Positions 41,401-50,136 of a stretch of 58,668 bases of DNA are shown here, piece by piece. The notes beneath the pieces were generated by a model. The model was given only the letters and a program-made list of their open reading frames with translations, had not been told where the DNA came from and did no database searches. The stretch covers positions 1-58,668 of the forward strand of contig JACRBA010000043.1 of assembly GCA_016213265.1 (NCBI GenBank), read 5' to 3'. Both the position numbers and the translations under genes were made by a program. Position 1 is the stretch's first letter. Each line of letters starts with the position of its first letter. This DNA comes from Burkholderiales bacterium. GTDB taxonomy: Bacteria; Pseudomonadota; Gammaproteobacteria; Burkholderiales; Burkholderiaceae_C.

Positions 41401-41560
41401 GTCACGATTGCTGGCCCTGCTGCGACAGCAGATAGAGCGTCGGCTAGCAGATCAAGCAACACCTCTGAAATACGGTTGACCACCGGTTCCGTTTGATTGC
41501 GGCGCGAGCCGCGCAAGGGACACAGCATCAAGGCCATTCGCTTCACTTGGGAATGGCACG

Positions 41561-41920
41561 ATGGGACAGACCAACCGCCGCGCATCCGCCTGGCCTTCGC
41601 TGGCCGTGCTGCTGGCCGTGTCGCTCTCGGCCCTGCAACCCGCCATTGCCGAGGACACTCCGGAGCGTGAGCAGATCGCCGCGCTCGCCCGCCAGCTCAA
41701 TCTGATCGACCGCCTCGCCGAGCACGCCGCCAATACCGCTCCGCAGGAACGCGCCCGCTACCACTTCGACTACGCCCGGCTGCGCGCCGACCTGAAGCGC
41801 GTTCGCGCCGGCCTGCAGGACTACCTCGTGCCCCAGCGCGCCCAGCCGCGCGATCCCGTCCCGCTGGCCGGCGACTACGTCCGCCGCGACCGCGCCGACG
41901 ACGAGGAGCCGTCGCCATGA
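41561..41920 (+). CDS. RAQPRD-family conjugation protein
   Basis: This 119-residue protein has a signal peptide (SLAVLLAVSLSALQPAIAE) and a helical mature part with the family signature RAQPRDPVPLAGDYVRRD near residues 90-107. It is a periplasmic ICE transfer protein, first of a run of small pilus-assembly genes. The next gene overlaps by four bases. Its upstream gap (41401-41560) contains the right edge of the cargo block; no promoter is obvious. Confidence 0.85.
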   Translation: MGQTNRRASAWPSLAVLLAVSLSALQPAIAEDTPEREQIAALARQLNLIDRLAEHAANTAPQERARYHFDYARLRADLKRVRAGLQDYLVPQRAQPRDPVPLAGDYVRRDRADDEEPSP

Positions 41921-42156
41921 CGCCATCTGCCGATCAGGTCGCCGCCTTCCAGGCCAACGGCGGCTTTGCGCCTTCGGCCGTCTCTGCCGTGGTGCTCGCT
42001 TTCGTGTTCGCCGTGTTGCTGCTGTGGGGCGTGTGGGCCATGCGCACCGCCTACGTCGGCTGGGCCGAGCACCGCATCACTGAACGTCAGTTCCTCGCCG
42101 TCGTCGTGCGCTTCGTGGCGATGTACCTGGTGCTGACCTTCTTCCTCCTCTCCTGA
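41917..42156 (+). CDS. TIGR03758 (PFL_4701) small membrane protein
   Basis: This 79-residue protein has two transmembrane helices (SAVSAVVLAFVFAVLLLWGV and FLAVVVRFVAMYLVLTFFLL) separated by a short basic loop. It fits the TIGR03758 family always found after RAQPRD. Probably a VirB3- or pilin-like inner-membrane component of the secretion system. Confidence 0.85.
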   Translation: MTPSADQVAAFQANGGFAPSAVSAVVLAFVFAVLLLWGVWAMRTAYVGWAEHRITERQFLAVVVRFVAMYLVLTFFLLS

Positions 42157-42178
42157 CCGTCACGAAAGGCCATACGCC

Positions 42179-42547
42179 ATGAACACGCCACCGACACCCC
42201 ATCGCATTCCGTCCCGCATCGCCGCACCGCTGCTGCCGCTGGCGCTCGCGGGCCTGCCGCTGTCGGCCTTCGCGCAGGGCCTGCCGACCATGGAAGACCC
42301 ATCGCGCGGCCAGGGCAGCGGCATCCTGCAGACCTTGCAGAACTACGGCTACGACATCGTGCTGCTGATCGCGCTGCTCGTGGTCGCCTCGATGTTCGTC
42401 GGTGTCTGCTATCACGCCTACACACGCTACTCGGAGATCCACACCGGCCGCGCCACCTGGGGCCAGTTCGGCCTGACGGTCGCCGTGGGCGCGATCCTCC
42501 TGGTGGTCGGCATCTGGCTGCTCACCAAGGCCACCGGCGTGCTGTAA
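42179..42547 (+). CDS. TIGR03745 (PFL_4702) integrating-conjugative-element membrane protein, VirB2-like
   Basis: This 122-residue protein has a signal peptide (LALAGLPLSAFAQ) and two hydrophobic helices (DIVLLIALLVVASMFVGVCY; LTVAVGAILLVVGIWLLTKA), the layout of a cyclic or VirB2-type pilin. It may be the conjugative pilin. It belongs to a conserved gene string (TIGR03758, 03745, 03750, 03746). Confidence 0.85.
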   Translation: MNTPPTPHRIPSRIAAPLLPLALAGLPLSAFAQGLPTMEDPSRGQGSGILQTLQNYGYDIVLLIALLVVASMFVGVCYHAYTRYSEIHTGRATWGQFGLTVAVGAILLVVGIWLLTKATGVL

Positions 42548-42559
42548 GGGCGGCAAGCG

Positions 42560-42970
42560 ATGGCCGTCCCTTCGGAGACCCTGCGCGACACGCTGGTGAC
42601 CTTCCTGCCGCACCGGCTGAACCGCCAGCCGGTGGTCGTGCGCGGGCTGACCGCCGACGAGTTGTGGATCTGCGCCGGCCTGTCTGCCGCAGCCGGGTTC
42701 GCGCTCGGCCTGCCGCTGGCCTGGCTCACGCACAGCATCGCCATGGTGCCCACGCTGATCGTCGCTGGCATCGCGCTGGGCGTCTTTGTCGGCGGCGGCT
42801 TCCTGCGCGCGCAGAAGCGCGGCCGGCCCGACACCTGGCTGTACCGGCAGCTCCAGTGGTGGCTGGCGCTGCGGCATCCGGCGCTGGCAGCGCTCCTGGG
42901 CGGCCAGCGCCTCATCACCCGCTCGGGCTACTGGACTACCCGGCGCAACGCCGATCGAGGTGCGCCATGA
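42560..42970 (+). CDS. TIGR03750 (DUF3487) inner-membrane protein
   Basis: This 136-residue protein has two adjacent transmembrane helices (about 35-78) flanked by the family blocks LPHRLNRQPVVVRGLTADEL and FLRAQKRGRPDTWLYRQLQW. It belongs to the VirB3/TraL-like set of the GI-type T4SS. In related ICEs it overlaps the following gene directly. Here a 78-bp repeat separates them. Confidence 0.85.
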   Translation: MAVPSETLRDTLVTFLPHRLNRQPVVVRGLTADELWICAGLSAAAGFALGLPLAWLTHSIAMVPTLIVAGIALGVFVGGGFLRAQKRGRPDTWLYRQLQWWLALRHPALAALLGGQRLITRSGYWTTRRNADRGAP

Positions 42971-42972
42971 GC

Positions 42973-43050
42973 GCGCCCGAACGGCCGCCCGAAGGGCGCG
43001 CGAACCTCCCTCGGGGAGGATGTCGCGTCAGCGACAGGAGGGTAGTTCAG
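42973..43050. repeat. 78-bp palindromic repeat element inserted between TIGR03750 and TIGR03746 genes
   Basis: Three hairpins in tandem fill this gap: GCGCGCCC...GGGCGCGC, CCTCCC-tc-GGGGAGG and TGTCGC-gtca-GCGACA. The five bases TGAGC occur on both sides (42968-42972 and 43051-43055). Removing the element would rejoin the gene ends as ATGAGC followed by CGTTTC, restoring the four-base overlap usual in this operon. Its end carries AGGAGG, now serving as the ribosome binding site of the next gene. It resembles a REP/MITE-type insertion. Confidence 0.6.
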
Positions 43051-43742
43051 TGAGCCGTTTCAAGAACGAGGTTGCGCACCTGCAGGCGCACGTGAAGACG
43101 TTGCGCCTGGGGGCCGGCGCGCTGGTCGTGGTGGCGTTGCTGCTCGGCTTCGGTTGGTGGAGTGCGCCGAAGAGTCTGACCATCCATGTGCCGCCGGACC
43201 TGCGCTCGGGCAGCACGCGCAAGTGGTGGGACGTGCCGCCCGAGAGCGTGTATGCCTTCTCGTTCTACATCTGGCAGCAGGTGCAGCGCTGGCCCACGAA
43301 CGGCGAAGAAGACTATCCGCGCAACCTGCGCGCGCTGTCGGCCTACCTGACGCCGAGCTGCCGGGCCTTCCTGCAGCAGGACTACGAGTACCGGCGCGCC
43401 AGTGGCGAGCTGCGTCAGCGCGTGCGCGGCATCTACGAGATTCCCGGCCGCGGCTACGGCGATGATCCGGCCACGCGCGTCAAGGTGGTCTCCGACCGCG
43501 ACTGGATCGTCACGCTCGACGTGAGCGCGGACGAATACTACGGCTCCGAGCAGGTCAAGCGCGCCCTGGTGCGCTACCCCATCAAGGTCGTCCGGCTGGA
43601 CATCGACCCCGAGCGCAACCCCTTCGGCCTGGCGCTGGACTGCTACGCCAGCGCACCCCAGCGCATCGAACCGCCGCCGACGCCGACCCAGGCCGGCGTG
43701 CCCGCCAACGCCCCCGGCCACCTGCAGGGAGACTCCCCATGA
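43050..43742 (+). CDS. TIGR03746 (PFL_4703, DUF2895) VirB8/TraE-like protein
   Basis: This 230-residue inner-membrane protein has a short cytoplasmic start (SRFKNEVAHLQAHVKTL), one transmembrane helix (about 20-42) and a periplasmic domain, the architecture of TraE/VirB8 assembly proteins. A GTG start at 43050 is chosen because AGGAGGG lies seven bases ahead. An in-frame ATG at 43020 has GGAGG too close. The ribosome binding site and probably the start codon context were created by the inserted 78-bp repeat. It overlaps the following gene by four bases. Confidence 0.82.
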   Translation: MSRFKNEVAHLQAHVKTLRLGAGALVVVALLLGFGWWSAPKSLTIHVPPDLRSGSTRKWWDVPPESVYAFSFYIWQQVQRWPTNGEEDYPRNLRALSAYLTPSCRAFLQQDYEYRRASGELRQRVRGIYEIPGRGYGDDPATRVKVVSDRDWIVTLDVSADEYYGSEQVKRALVRYPIKVVRLDIDPERNPFGLALDCYASAPQRIEPPPTPTQAGVPANAPGHLQGDSP

Positions 43743-44653
43743 AGCCCGTTGCCTTGTCGGCCCTGGCCGGCGTCCTGCTGATCCTCGGTGTCGTGCCGGC
43801 CAGCCAGGCCGTGGAAATCCTGCGCTGGGAGCGGCTGCCCCTGCCGGTGCCGCTGGTGGTCGGCCAGGAGCGCGTGGTCTTCATCGACCGCAATGTGCGC
43901 GTCGGCGTACCGGCCAGCGTCGGCGACCATCTGCGCGTGCAGAGTGCGGGCGGCGCGATCTACCTGCGGGCGAGCGAGCCGATTCCGCCCACGCGGCTGC
44001 AACTGCAGGACGTGGAATCCGGCGCGCTGATCCTGCTCGACATCGCCGCCGAGCCGGCGAAGGACGGCCAGGCGCCGCTGGAGCCGGTGCGCATCGTGGA
44101 AGCGGAAGCCCCCGCGAAGCGCTACGGCGGCGGTGCAGCAAGCGGCGCGGACGAGCAGGCCGATGCGCCCGCAGACAAATCCGTACCCCGGCGCGAAACG
44201 CCGGTACCGGTCGTGCTGACGCGCCATGCCGCACAGAACCTGTACGCGCCGCTGCGCACCGTCGAGCCGGTCGCCGGCATCGGGCGCGTGAACCTGCGCC
44301 GCGACCTCGCGCTGGACACTTTGCTGCCGACGCTGTCGGTACGCGCGCGGGCATTGGCCGCGTGGCGCCTGGAAGACCAGTGGGTGACGGCCGTGCGGCT
44401 CACCAACACCGCCGCGCGCTGGCTCGACCTCGACCCGCGCGCCCTGCAGGGGAACTTCGTGGCGGCGACCTTCCAGCATCCGAACCTGGGGCCGGCCGGC
44501 ACCCCGTCCGACACCACGGTGCTCTACCTGGTCACGCGCGGCCACGGCCTGGCCGAGTCGCTGCTGCCGGCGCTGAGCCCGATCGACGCCAGCGTGAACC
44601 TGCCGCCGGCCGCCGCGGCCGGCTCGACCGGAGGAGCGCGCGATGAAGAGTAA
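43739..44653 (+). CDS. TIGR03749 (PFL_4704) TraK/VirB9-like protein
   Basis: This 304-residue protein has a signal peptide (VVPASQA) and a periplasmic beta-rich N-terminus (EILRWERLPLPVPLVVGQER), a linker rich in A, D and E (about 120-155) and a C-terminal domain (RALAAWRLEDQWVTAVRLTN). TraK-type proteins form part of the outer-membrane core of the channel. Overlaps both neighbours. Confidence 0.82.
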   Translation: MKPVALSALAGVLLILGVVPASQAVEILRWERLPLPVPLVVGQERVVFIDRNVRVGVPASVGDHLRVQSAGGAIYLRASEPIPPTRLQLQDVESGALILLDIAAEPAKDGQAPLEPVRIVEAEAPAKRYGGGAASGADEQADAPADKSVPRRETPVPVVLTRHAAQNLYAPLRTVEPVAGIGRVNLRRDLALDTLLPTLSVRARALAAWRLEDQWVTAVRLTNTAARWLDLDPRALQGNFVAATFQHPNLGPAGTPSDTTVLYLVTRGHGLAESLLPALSPIDASVNLPPAAAAGSTGGARDEE

Positions 44654-46076
44654 TCCGCTGCTCAAGTGGCTGCTGATCCCGATGGCGCTGCTGCTGGTGT
44701 TCGTCGGCATCAAACTGTTCTCCGGCGCCCCCGGCGGCCAGCCCGCCCCCAAGGGCGCGGCCCGTACGCTCACGCCCGAGGAGATGAAAGCCCTGGGCAT
44801 CGCAGGCGATACCCCGCGCGATACCGTCGCCACGCTGGTCGCCCAGGTGAAGCAGTTGCGCACCGAGCTGCAGAGCGCGCTCGGCGACAACAAGCAGCAC
44901 AAGGCCGAGAACGAGCGCCTGCGTGCGCGGGAAAGCGCGATCGATCAGCGCATCCAGAGCGCGCTGGAAGGCGAACGCAACCGCCTGGAGCAGGAGCGCA
45001 CCCAGGTGGCCAGTGACAGGCAGCAGACCCAGGGGCTGCTGCAGGATCTGCAGCGGCAACTGGACGGCCTTTCCGGCAAGGGTGGCCCGTCCGACCTGCC
45101 CGTCGGGCTGGGCCTGGAAGAGGGTGACGGCAAGCGCTTCAACCGCGGCACCAGTGGCACGCAGTGGGTCGAGCCCGACGATGCCAAGGTCGACGCCAGG
45201 AACGGCAGCAAGGAGCCGAGCTTTCCCCTGAGCTTCGGGCCGGCCCAGAAAAGCCTGTCGGCCGCAGTGGAATCCGTCGCCGACGTCGGCAGCCGCGCGG
45301 TGGGCGCATCCACGAAGGCGGTCTACACCGTGCCGTCGAACTCGACGCTCATGGGCTCGATTGCCATGACGGCGCTGATCGGGCGCGTGCCGATCGATGG
45401 AACGGTCAACGACCCGTACCCGTTCAAGGTGCTGATCGGCCCGGATAACCTCACGGCCAACGGCATCGACATCCCCGACGTGGCCGGCGCCGTGGTCAGC
45501 GGCACGGCCTCGGGCGACTGGACGCTCTCGTGCGTGCGCGGGCAAATCCGCTCGGTCACGTTCGTGTTCCAGGACGGCACCATCCGCACGGTGCCGGAGG
45601 ACAGCGGCAAGGGCGGCAGCAGCGGCGGCAACTCGGGTCACAACGGCGCCAGCATCCAAGGCGGCCTGGGCTGGATCAGCGACCCCTACGGCATTCCCTG
45701 CGTCAGCGGCGAGCGGCGCAGCAACGCCCAGCAGTACCTGGGCAGTCAGGCGCTCATCACCGCGGCCGGCGCCGGCGCGGCCTCGCTCATCAAGTCCGAC
45801 AACGGCAGCGTGGCCGTGGTCGCCAACAGCAACGGCTCGCTGGGCACCGTCGGCATCAGCGGCAACGAAGCGATGGGCCGCATCCTCGCGGGCGGCGTGC
45901 GCGACATGGCCGATTGGGTCAACAAGCTCTACGGCCAGGCCTTCGCGGCGGTCTACGTGCAGCCCGGCGCCAAGGTGGCCGTGCATCTGGAGCAGCCGCT
46001 CGACATCGACTACGACGCCAAGGGGCGTCGGGTCCACCACCGCACCGGAGAAGCCCATGCCTCGGATCTGGATTGA
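44643..46076 (+). CDS. TIGR03752 (PFL_4705) TraB/VirB10-like protein
   Basis: This 477-residue protein has one N-terminal transmembrane helix (LLKWLLIPMALLLVFVGIKL), a long coiled coil (about 55-150, with TELQSALGDNKQHKAENERL), a glycine-rich region near 325 and a C-terminal beta-barrel-type domain. VirB10-like proteins span both membranes and gate the channel. It overlaps traK by 11 bases and the lipoprotein gene by 20. Confidence 0.85.
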   Translation: MKSNPLLKWLLIPMALLLVFVGIKLFSGAPGGQPAPKGAARTLTPEEMKALGIAGDTPRDTVATLVAQVKQLRTELQSALGDNKQHKAENERLRARESAIDQRIQSALEGERNRLEQERTQVASDRQQTQGLLQDLQRQLDGLSGKGGPSDLPVGLGLEEGDGKRFNRGTSGTQWVEPDDAKVDARNGSKEPSFPLSFGPAQKSLSAAVESVADVGSRAVGASTKAVYTVPSNSTLMGSIAMTALIGRVPIDGTVNDPYPFKVLIGPDNLTANGIDIPDVAGAVVSGTASGDWTLSCVRGQIRSVTFVFQDGTIRTVPEDSGKGGSSGGNSGHNGASIQGGLGWISDPYGIPCVSGERRSNAQQYLGSQALITAAGAGAASLIKSDNGSVAVVANSNGSLGTVGISGNEAMGRILAGGVRDMADWVNKLYGQAFAAVYVQPGAKVAVHLEQPLDIDYDAKGRRVHHRTGEAHASDLD

Positions 46077-46491
46077 CGCGGCCGCCGTGCTGCTGGCGGC
46101 CACCCTGCTCGGCGGCTGCGCTACCAGCAAGGAGAAGCTGCTGCCGCACGGCGACAGCACCATGCTCGACATCTGGCATCGGGAGACCGGCGGCAGCGCG
46201 GGCGGCGGCCAGGCCGCGCGGCAACTGCTCGATGCGCGCCAGGGCCTGCGCCGGCCGCTGACCGAGGCCGCTGTGCAGGCAACGCCCGGCATGCAGGCGC
46301 GCTACACCCGTACCGCGCAGAACGAGATTTACCGCCAGTTCCACCGCCTGCCGAACCCCGACCTGGTGATGTACGTGTTCCCGCACCTGGCGGGCACCGA
46401 CCCGGTTCCGGTGCCCGGCTACAGCACGGTGTTCCCGCTCTACCAGCGCGTGCAGTACGCGATGCCGGGCGAGCGCGTGGAGGACTACTGA
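46057..46491 (+). CDS. TIGR03751 conjugation lipoprotein (TraV/VirB7-like)
   Basis: This 144-residue lipoprotein has the lipobox LLGGC with lipidated Cys21, and the family block TMLDIWHRETGGSAGGGQAA. It completes the TraK/TraB/TraV core complex. It overlaps the traB-like gene by 20 bases and its stop overlaps the ATPase start by one base (TGATG). Confidence 0.82.
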   Translation: MPRIWIDAAAVLLAATLLGGCATSKEKLLPHGDSTMLDIWHRETGGSAGGGQAARQLLDARQGLRRPLTEAAVQATPGMQARYTRTAQNEIYRQFHRLPNPDLVMYVFPHLAGTDPVPVPGYSTVFPLYQRVQYAMPGERVEDY

Positions 46492-49379
46492 TGGCCTGGT
46501 CGCTGCCGTGGTCACGCAAGCCCGGCGCATCGCCTGCTGACGCCGCGGATGCGACCGATGATGCCTGGGCACGGCACGTAACGGCCTTGGCGGCACAGGG
46601 TGTCGCCGAGCCGGGCAGCGCGCTCGGCCGGGGCCGGCGCAGACCGGCCACCCAGGCCGACCACGATGCGCTCTATGGCGTCGCGCCGTCGTTCGCGGAC
46701 TTGCTGCCCTGGGTCGAGTACCTGCCCGGCAGCAAGTGCATGTTGCTGGAAGACGGCCAGTCGGTGGCGGCCTTCTTCGAACTGGCGCCGGTCGGCACCG
46801 AGGGCCGCGAGATGGCCTGGCTATGGCAGGCGCGCGATGCGCTGGAGAACGCCCTGCAGGACTCCTTCGACGAGTTGGACGACAACCCTTGGGTGGTGCA
46901 GCTCTACGCCCAGGACGAGGCCGACTGGGACAACTATCTGCGCTCCCTGGCGAACTACCTGCAGCCGCGTGCGCAGGGCAGCGCGTTCAGCGACTTCTAC
47001 CTGCGCTTCTTCGCCCATCACCTGCGGGCCATCGCCAAGCCGGGTGGCCTGTTCGAGGACACCACGGTGACGCGCCTGCCGTGGCGCGGCCAGGTCCGGC
47101 GCGTGCGCATGGTGGTCTACCGCCGCACGTCCGCCGCCCCGGCCTCGCGGCGCGGCCAGTCGCCCGAGCAGGCGCTGACCACGATCTGCGACCGCCTCGT
47201 CGGCGGGCTGGCGAATGCCGGCGTGAAGGCCCGGCGTCTCGGCGCGGCGGACATCCACGCCTGGCTGCTGCGCTGGTTCAACCCGAACCCGACCTTGCTC
47301 GGCGCCACTGCCGAAGACCGGGAACGCTTCTACGCGCTGACCCGCTACCCGGAAGAGCGGGAGGAGGGCGAGATCGAACTCGCCAGCGGCACCGACTTCG
47401 CGCAGCGCCTGTTCTTCGGCCAGCCACGCTCGGACGTGCCGAACGGCCTGTGGTTCTTCGACGGCATGCCGCATCGGGTGATCGTGATGGATCGCCTGCG
47501 CACGCCACCCGTGACGGGCCATCTGACGGGCGAGACGCGCAAGGGCGGCGACGCCATGAACGCGCTGTTCGACCAGATGCCCGAGGACACGGTGATGTGC
47601 CTGACGCTGGTCGCCACGCCCCAGGACGTGCTGGAGGCACACCTCAACCACCTCGCCAGGAAGGCCGTCGGCGAGACCCTGGCCTCGGAGCAGACCCGGC
47701 AGGACGTGCAGCAGGCGCGCGGCCTGATCGGCAGTGCGCACAAGCTCTACCGCGGCGCGCTGGCGTTCTACCTGCGCGGCCGTGACCTGGCCCAGCTCGA
47801 TGCGCGCGGCCTGCAGCTCGTCAACGTGATGCTCAACGCCGGCCTGCAGCCGGTGCGCGAAGAGGACGAGGTGGCGCCGCTGAACAGCTATCTGCGCTGG
47901 CTGCCGTGCGTGTTCGATCCGGCGGCCGACAAGCGCCAGTGGTACACCCAGCTCATGTTCGCGCAACATGCGGCGAACCTGGCGCCGGTCTGGGGCCGCA
48001 GCCAGGGCACGGGGCATCCGGGCATCACGTTCTTCAACCGCGGCGGCGGGCCGATCACCTTCGATCCGTTGAACCGCCTCGACCGGCAGATGAACGCGCA
48101 TCTGTTCCTGTTCGGCCCCACGGGTTCGGGCAAGAGCGCGACGCTCAACAACATCCTGAATCAGGTGACGGCGATCTATCGGCCGCGCCTGTTCATCGTC
48201 GAGGCGGGCAACAGCTTCGGCCTGTTCGGCGACTTCGCCGCACGGCTGGGTCTCACCGTGCATCGGGTGAAGCTCGCGCCCGGCGCGGGCGTCAGTCTGG
48301 CTCCGTTCGCCGACGCCTGGCGCCTGGTCGATACGCCGAGCCAGGTACAGACGCTGGACGCTGATGCGCTCGACGAAGACCAGACCGATGCCGGCATGGC
48401 CGTGGAAGGCGATGAGCAGCGTGACGTGCTCGGCGAACTGGAGATCACTGCACGGCTGATGATCACCGGCGGCGAGGACAAGGAAGAAGCGCGCATGACG
48501 CGCGCCGACCGCAGCCTGATCCGCCAGTGCATCCTCGATGCGGCCCAGCGCTGCGTAGCGGAGAAGCGCACGGTACTGACCCGCGACGTGCGCGAGGCGC
48601 TGCGCGAGCGCGCCCGCGACGCCACGCTGCCTGAGATGCGGCGCGCACGGCTGCTGGAGATGGCCGACGCCATGGACATGTTCTGCCAAGGCGTGGACGG
48701 CGAGATGTTCGACCGGTCCGGCACGCCGTGGCCCGAGGCGGACATCACCATCGTGGATCTCGCCACCTTCGCGCGCGAGGGCTACAACGCCCAACTCTCG
48801 ATTGCCTACATCTCGCTCATCAACACCGTCAACAACATCGCCGAGCGCGACCAGTTCCTGGGCCGCCCGATCATCAACGTGACGGACGAAGGCCACATCA
48901 TCACGAAGAACCCGCTGCTCGCGCCCTACGTGGTCAAGATCACCAAGATGTGGCGCAAGCTCGGCGCCTGGTTCTGGCTCGCCACGCAGAACCTGGACGA
49001 CCTGCCGAAAGCGGCCGAGCCCATGCTCAACATGATCGAGTGGTGGATCTGCCTGTCGATGCCGCCCGATGAAGTCGAGAAGATCGCGCGCTTCCGCGAA
49101 CTCAACGCTTCGCAGAAGGCGCTGATGCTCTCGGCCCGCAAGGAGGCCGGCAAGTTCAGCGAGGGCGTCATCCTGTCCAAGTCGATGGAAGTGCTGTTCC
49201 GCGCCGTGCCGCCCAGCCTCTACCTGGCGATGGCGATGACCGAGCCCGAAGAGAAGGCCGAACGCTTCCAGTTGATGCAGCAGCACGGCATCAGCGAGCT
49301 GGACGCCGCCTTCCGCGTGGCCGAGAAGATCGACCGTGCGCGGGGCATCGAACCGCTGGCGCTGGATACGTTGGCCTGA
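46491..49379 (+). CDS. traC: TraC/VirB4-type conjugative ATPase (TIGR03744)
   Basis: This 962-residue ATPase energises pilus assembly and secretion. The N-terminal half carries the TraC-type domain (FADLLPWVEYLPGSKCMLLE, DGQSVAAFFELAPVG). The C-terminal motor domain has Walker A GPTGSGKS at 542-549 and Walker B-like INVTDEGHIITKNPL near 800, then WLATQNLDDLPKAAEPMLNM. An inserted acidic helical region is present at about 620-680. The length is usual for the PFL_4706 family. A very long open frame on the opposite strand is an artefact of GC-rich codons. Confidence 0.93.
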   Translation: MAWSLPWSRKPGASPADAADATDDAWARHVTALAAQGVAEPGSALGRGRRRPATQADHDALYGVAPSFADLLPWVEYLPGSKCMLLEDGQSVAAFFELAPVGTEGREMAWLWQARDALENALQDSFDELDDNPWVVQLYAQDEADWDNYLRSLANYLQPRAQGSAFSDFYLRFFAHHLRAIAKPGGLFEDTTVTRLPWRGQVRRVRMVVYRRTSAAPASRRGQSPEQALTTICDRLVGGLANAGVKARRLGAADIHAWLLRWFNPNPTLLGATAEDRERFYALTRYPEEREEGEIELASGTDFAQRLFFGQPRSDVPNGLWFFDGMPHRVIVMDRLRTPPVTGHLTGETRKGGDAMNALFDQMPEDTVMCLTLVATPQDVLEAHLNHLARKAVGETLASEQTRQDVQQARGLIGSAHKLYRGALAFYLRGRDLAQLDARGLQLVNVMLNAGLQPVREEDEVAPLNSYLRWLPCVFDPAADKRQWYTQLMFAQHAANLAPVWGRSQGTGHPGITFFNRGGGPITFDPLNRLDRQMNAHLFLFGPTGSGKSATLNNILNQVTAIYRPRLFIVEAGNSFGLFGDFAARLGLTVHRVKLAPGAGVSLAPFADAWRLVDTPSQVQTLDADALDEDQTDAGMAVEGDEQRDVLGELEITARLMITGGEDKEEARMTRADRSLIRQCILDAAQRCVAEKRTVLTRDVREALRERARDATLPEMRRARLLEMADAMDMFCQGVDGEMFDRSGTPWPEADITIVDLATFAREGYNAQLSIAYISLINTVNNIAERDQFLGRPIINVTDEGHIITKNPLLAPYVVKITKMWRKLGAWFWLATQNLDDLPKAAEPMLNMIEWWICLSMPPDEVEKIARFRELNASQKALMLSARKEAGKFSEGVILSKSMEVLFRAVPPSLYLAMAMTEPEEKAERFQLMQQHGISELDAAFRVAEKIDRARGIEPLALDTLA

Positions 49380-49392
49380 CGGGAGCGACACG

Positions 49393-50136
49393 ATGCGCCT
49401 GCCCTCATTCGCCCGCCGTCATCCCTGGATCGGTCTGCTGATCGTGGTGACGATTGCGGTTGCCTCGTGGATGCTGCTGCGCGCGCCGCATCCGGCAACC
49501 GAGTCCATGCCCCTGGCCGCCGCCGGGTCCGAGGGGCCGAAACCGGCTGGCCCGCCCTGGCTGTATGGCCGTGCCGATGCGCGCTTCACGGTGGTCGGCT
49601 ACGCCGACCTGGAGTGTCCGTACTGCCGGGCCTACTTCCCCGAACTCAAGCGCTGGATCGACGCCCATCCCGAGGTGAACTGGCAGTGGCACCACCTGCC
49701 GCTGTCCATGCACGAGCCGGCCGCGACTGCCGGGGCACGCCTGGCCGAGTGCGCGGGCGAGACGGGCGGACACGCCGCGCTTTGGCAGGCAGTGGCCTGG
49801 CTCTACGCAAACACCCGTGGCGACGGCCAGGGCCTGCCGGAGGGCCTGCGCTATCCCGACCTCACGCCGGCCATGCAGGGTTGTCTCGACAGCGAGCGCC
49901 CCGATGCCGTCATCCGTGCCCAGGCGGCGGAAGCAGCACAGCAGGGCATCGCGGCCACGCCGGCCCTGCAACTGCGCGACCGCGAGTCCGGCAAGACCCT
50001 CCTGCTGCACGGTCCCGTCGAAGGCGATGCCTTGCTGTCGGCCATCGACCTGCTCGCCGCCGGCAGCACGACCGCGGCCGAACCCGCCCATTCCCCAGAC
50101 ATGCCCGCCGGCGTCGCCGGTGACATGCCCAGGTAG
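49393..50136 (+). CDS. DsbA/DsbC-type thiol-disulfide protein
   Basis: This 247-residue thioredoxin-fold protein has an N-terminal membrane anchor (WIGLLIVVTIAVASWMLL) and the active-site motif CPYC at residues 75-78, followed by the DsbA-like helical insertion and TPALQLRD (cis-proline). It probably forms or corrects disulfides in periplasmic transfer proteins such as the cysteine-rich TraU-like protein. The last codons (about 50098-50136) overlap the first hairpin of structured RNA copy 4, so the C-terminus may be an extension dictated by RNA sequence. Confidence 0.87.
   Translation: MRLPSFARRHPWIGLLIVVTIAVASWMLLRAPHPATESMPLAAAGSEGPKPAGPPWLYGRADARFTVVGYADLECPYCRAYFPELKRWIDAHPEVNWQWHHLPLSMHEPAATAGARLAECAGETGGHAALWQAVAWLYANTRGDGQGLPEGLRYPDLTPAMQGCLDSERPDAVIRAQAAEAAQQGIAATPALQLRDRESGKTLLLHGPVEGDALLSAIDLLAAGSTTAAEPAHSPDMPAGVAGDMPR

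Larger units (their letters stand above)
30970..41500. mobile_element. Cargo island inserted between TIGR03747 and RAQPRD genes
   Basis: Family gene order puts RAQPRD (41561) directly after TIGR03747 (30969). The intervening genes are a serine recombinase, a methylase/helicase/GIY-YIG set and a Gabija-like pair, none of which belongs to conjugation. Base composition is lower in GC in parts. I found no clear terminal repeats or target duplication in 30970-31076 or 41401-41560, so exact ends are uncertain. Confidence 0.7.

Noticed and set aside
46821..49391. 856-codon open frame on the minus strand across the TraC ATPase gene
   Set aside because: It mirrors the ATPase codons in GC-rich DNA, shows no family motif (histidine-, arginine- and valine-rich low complexity) and lies entirely antisense to a well-supported gene.
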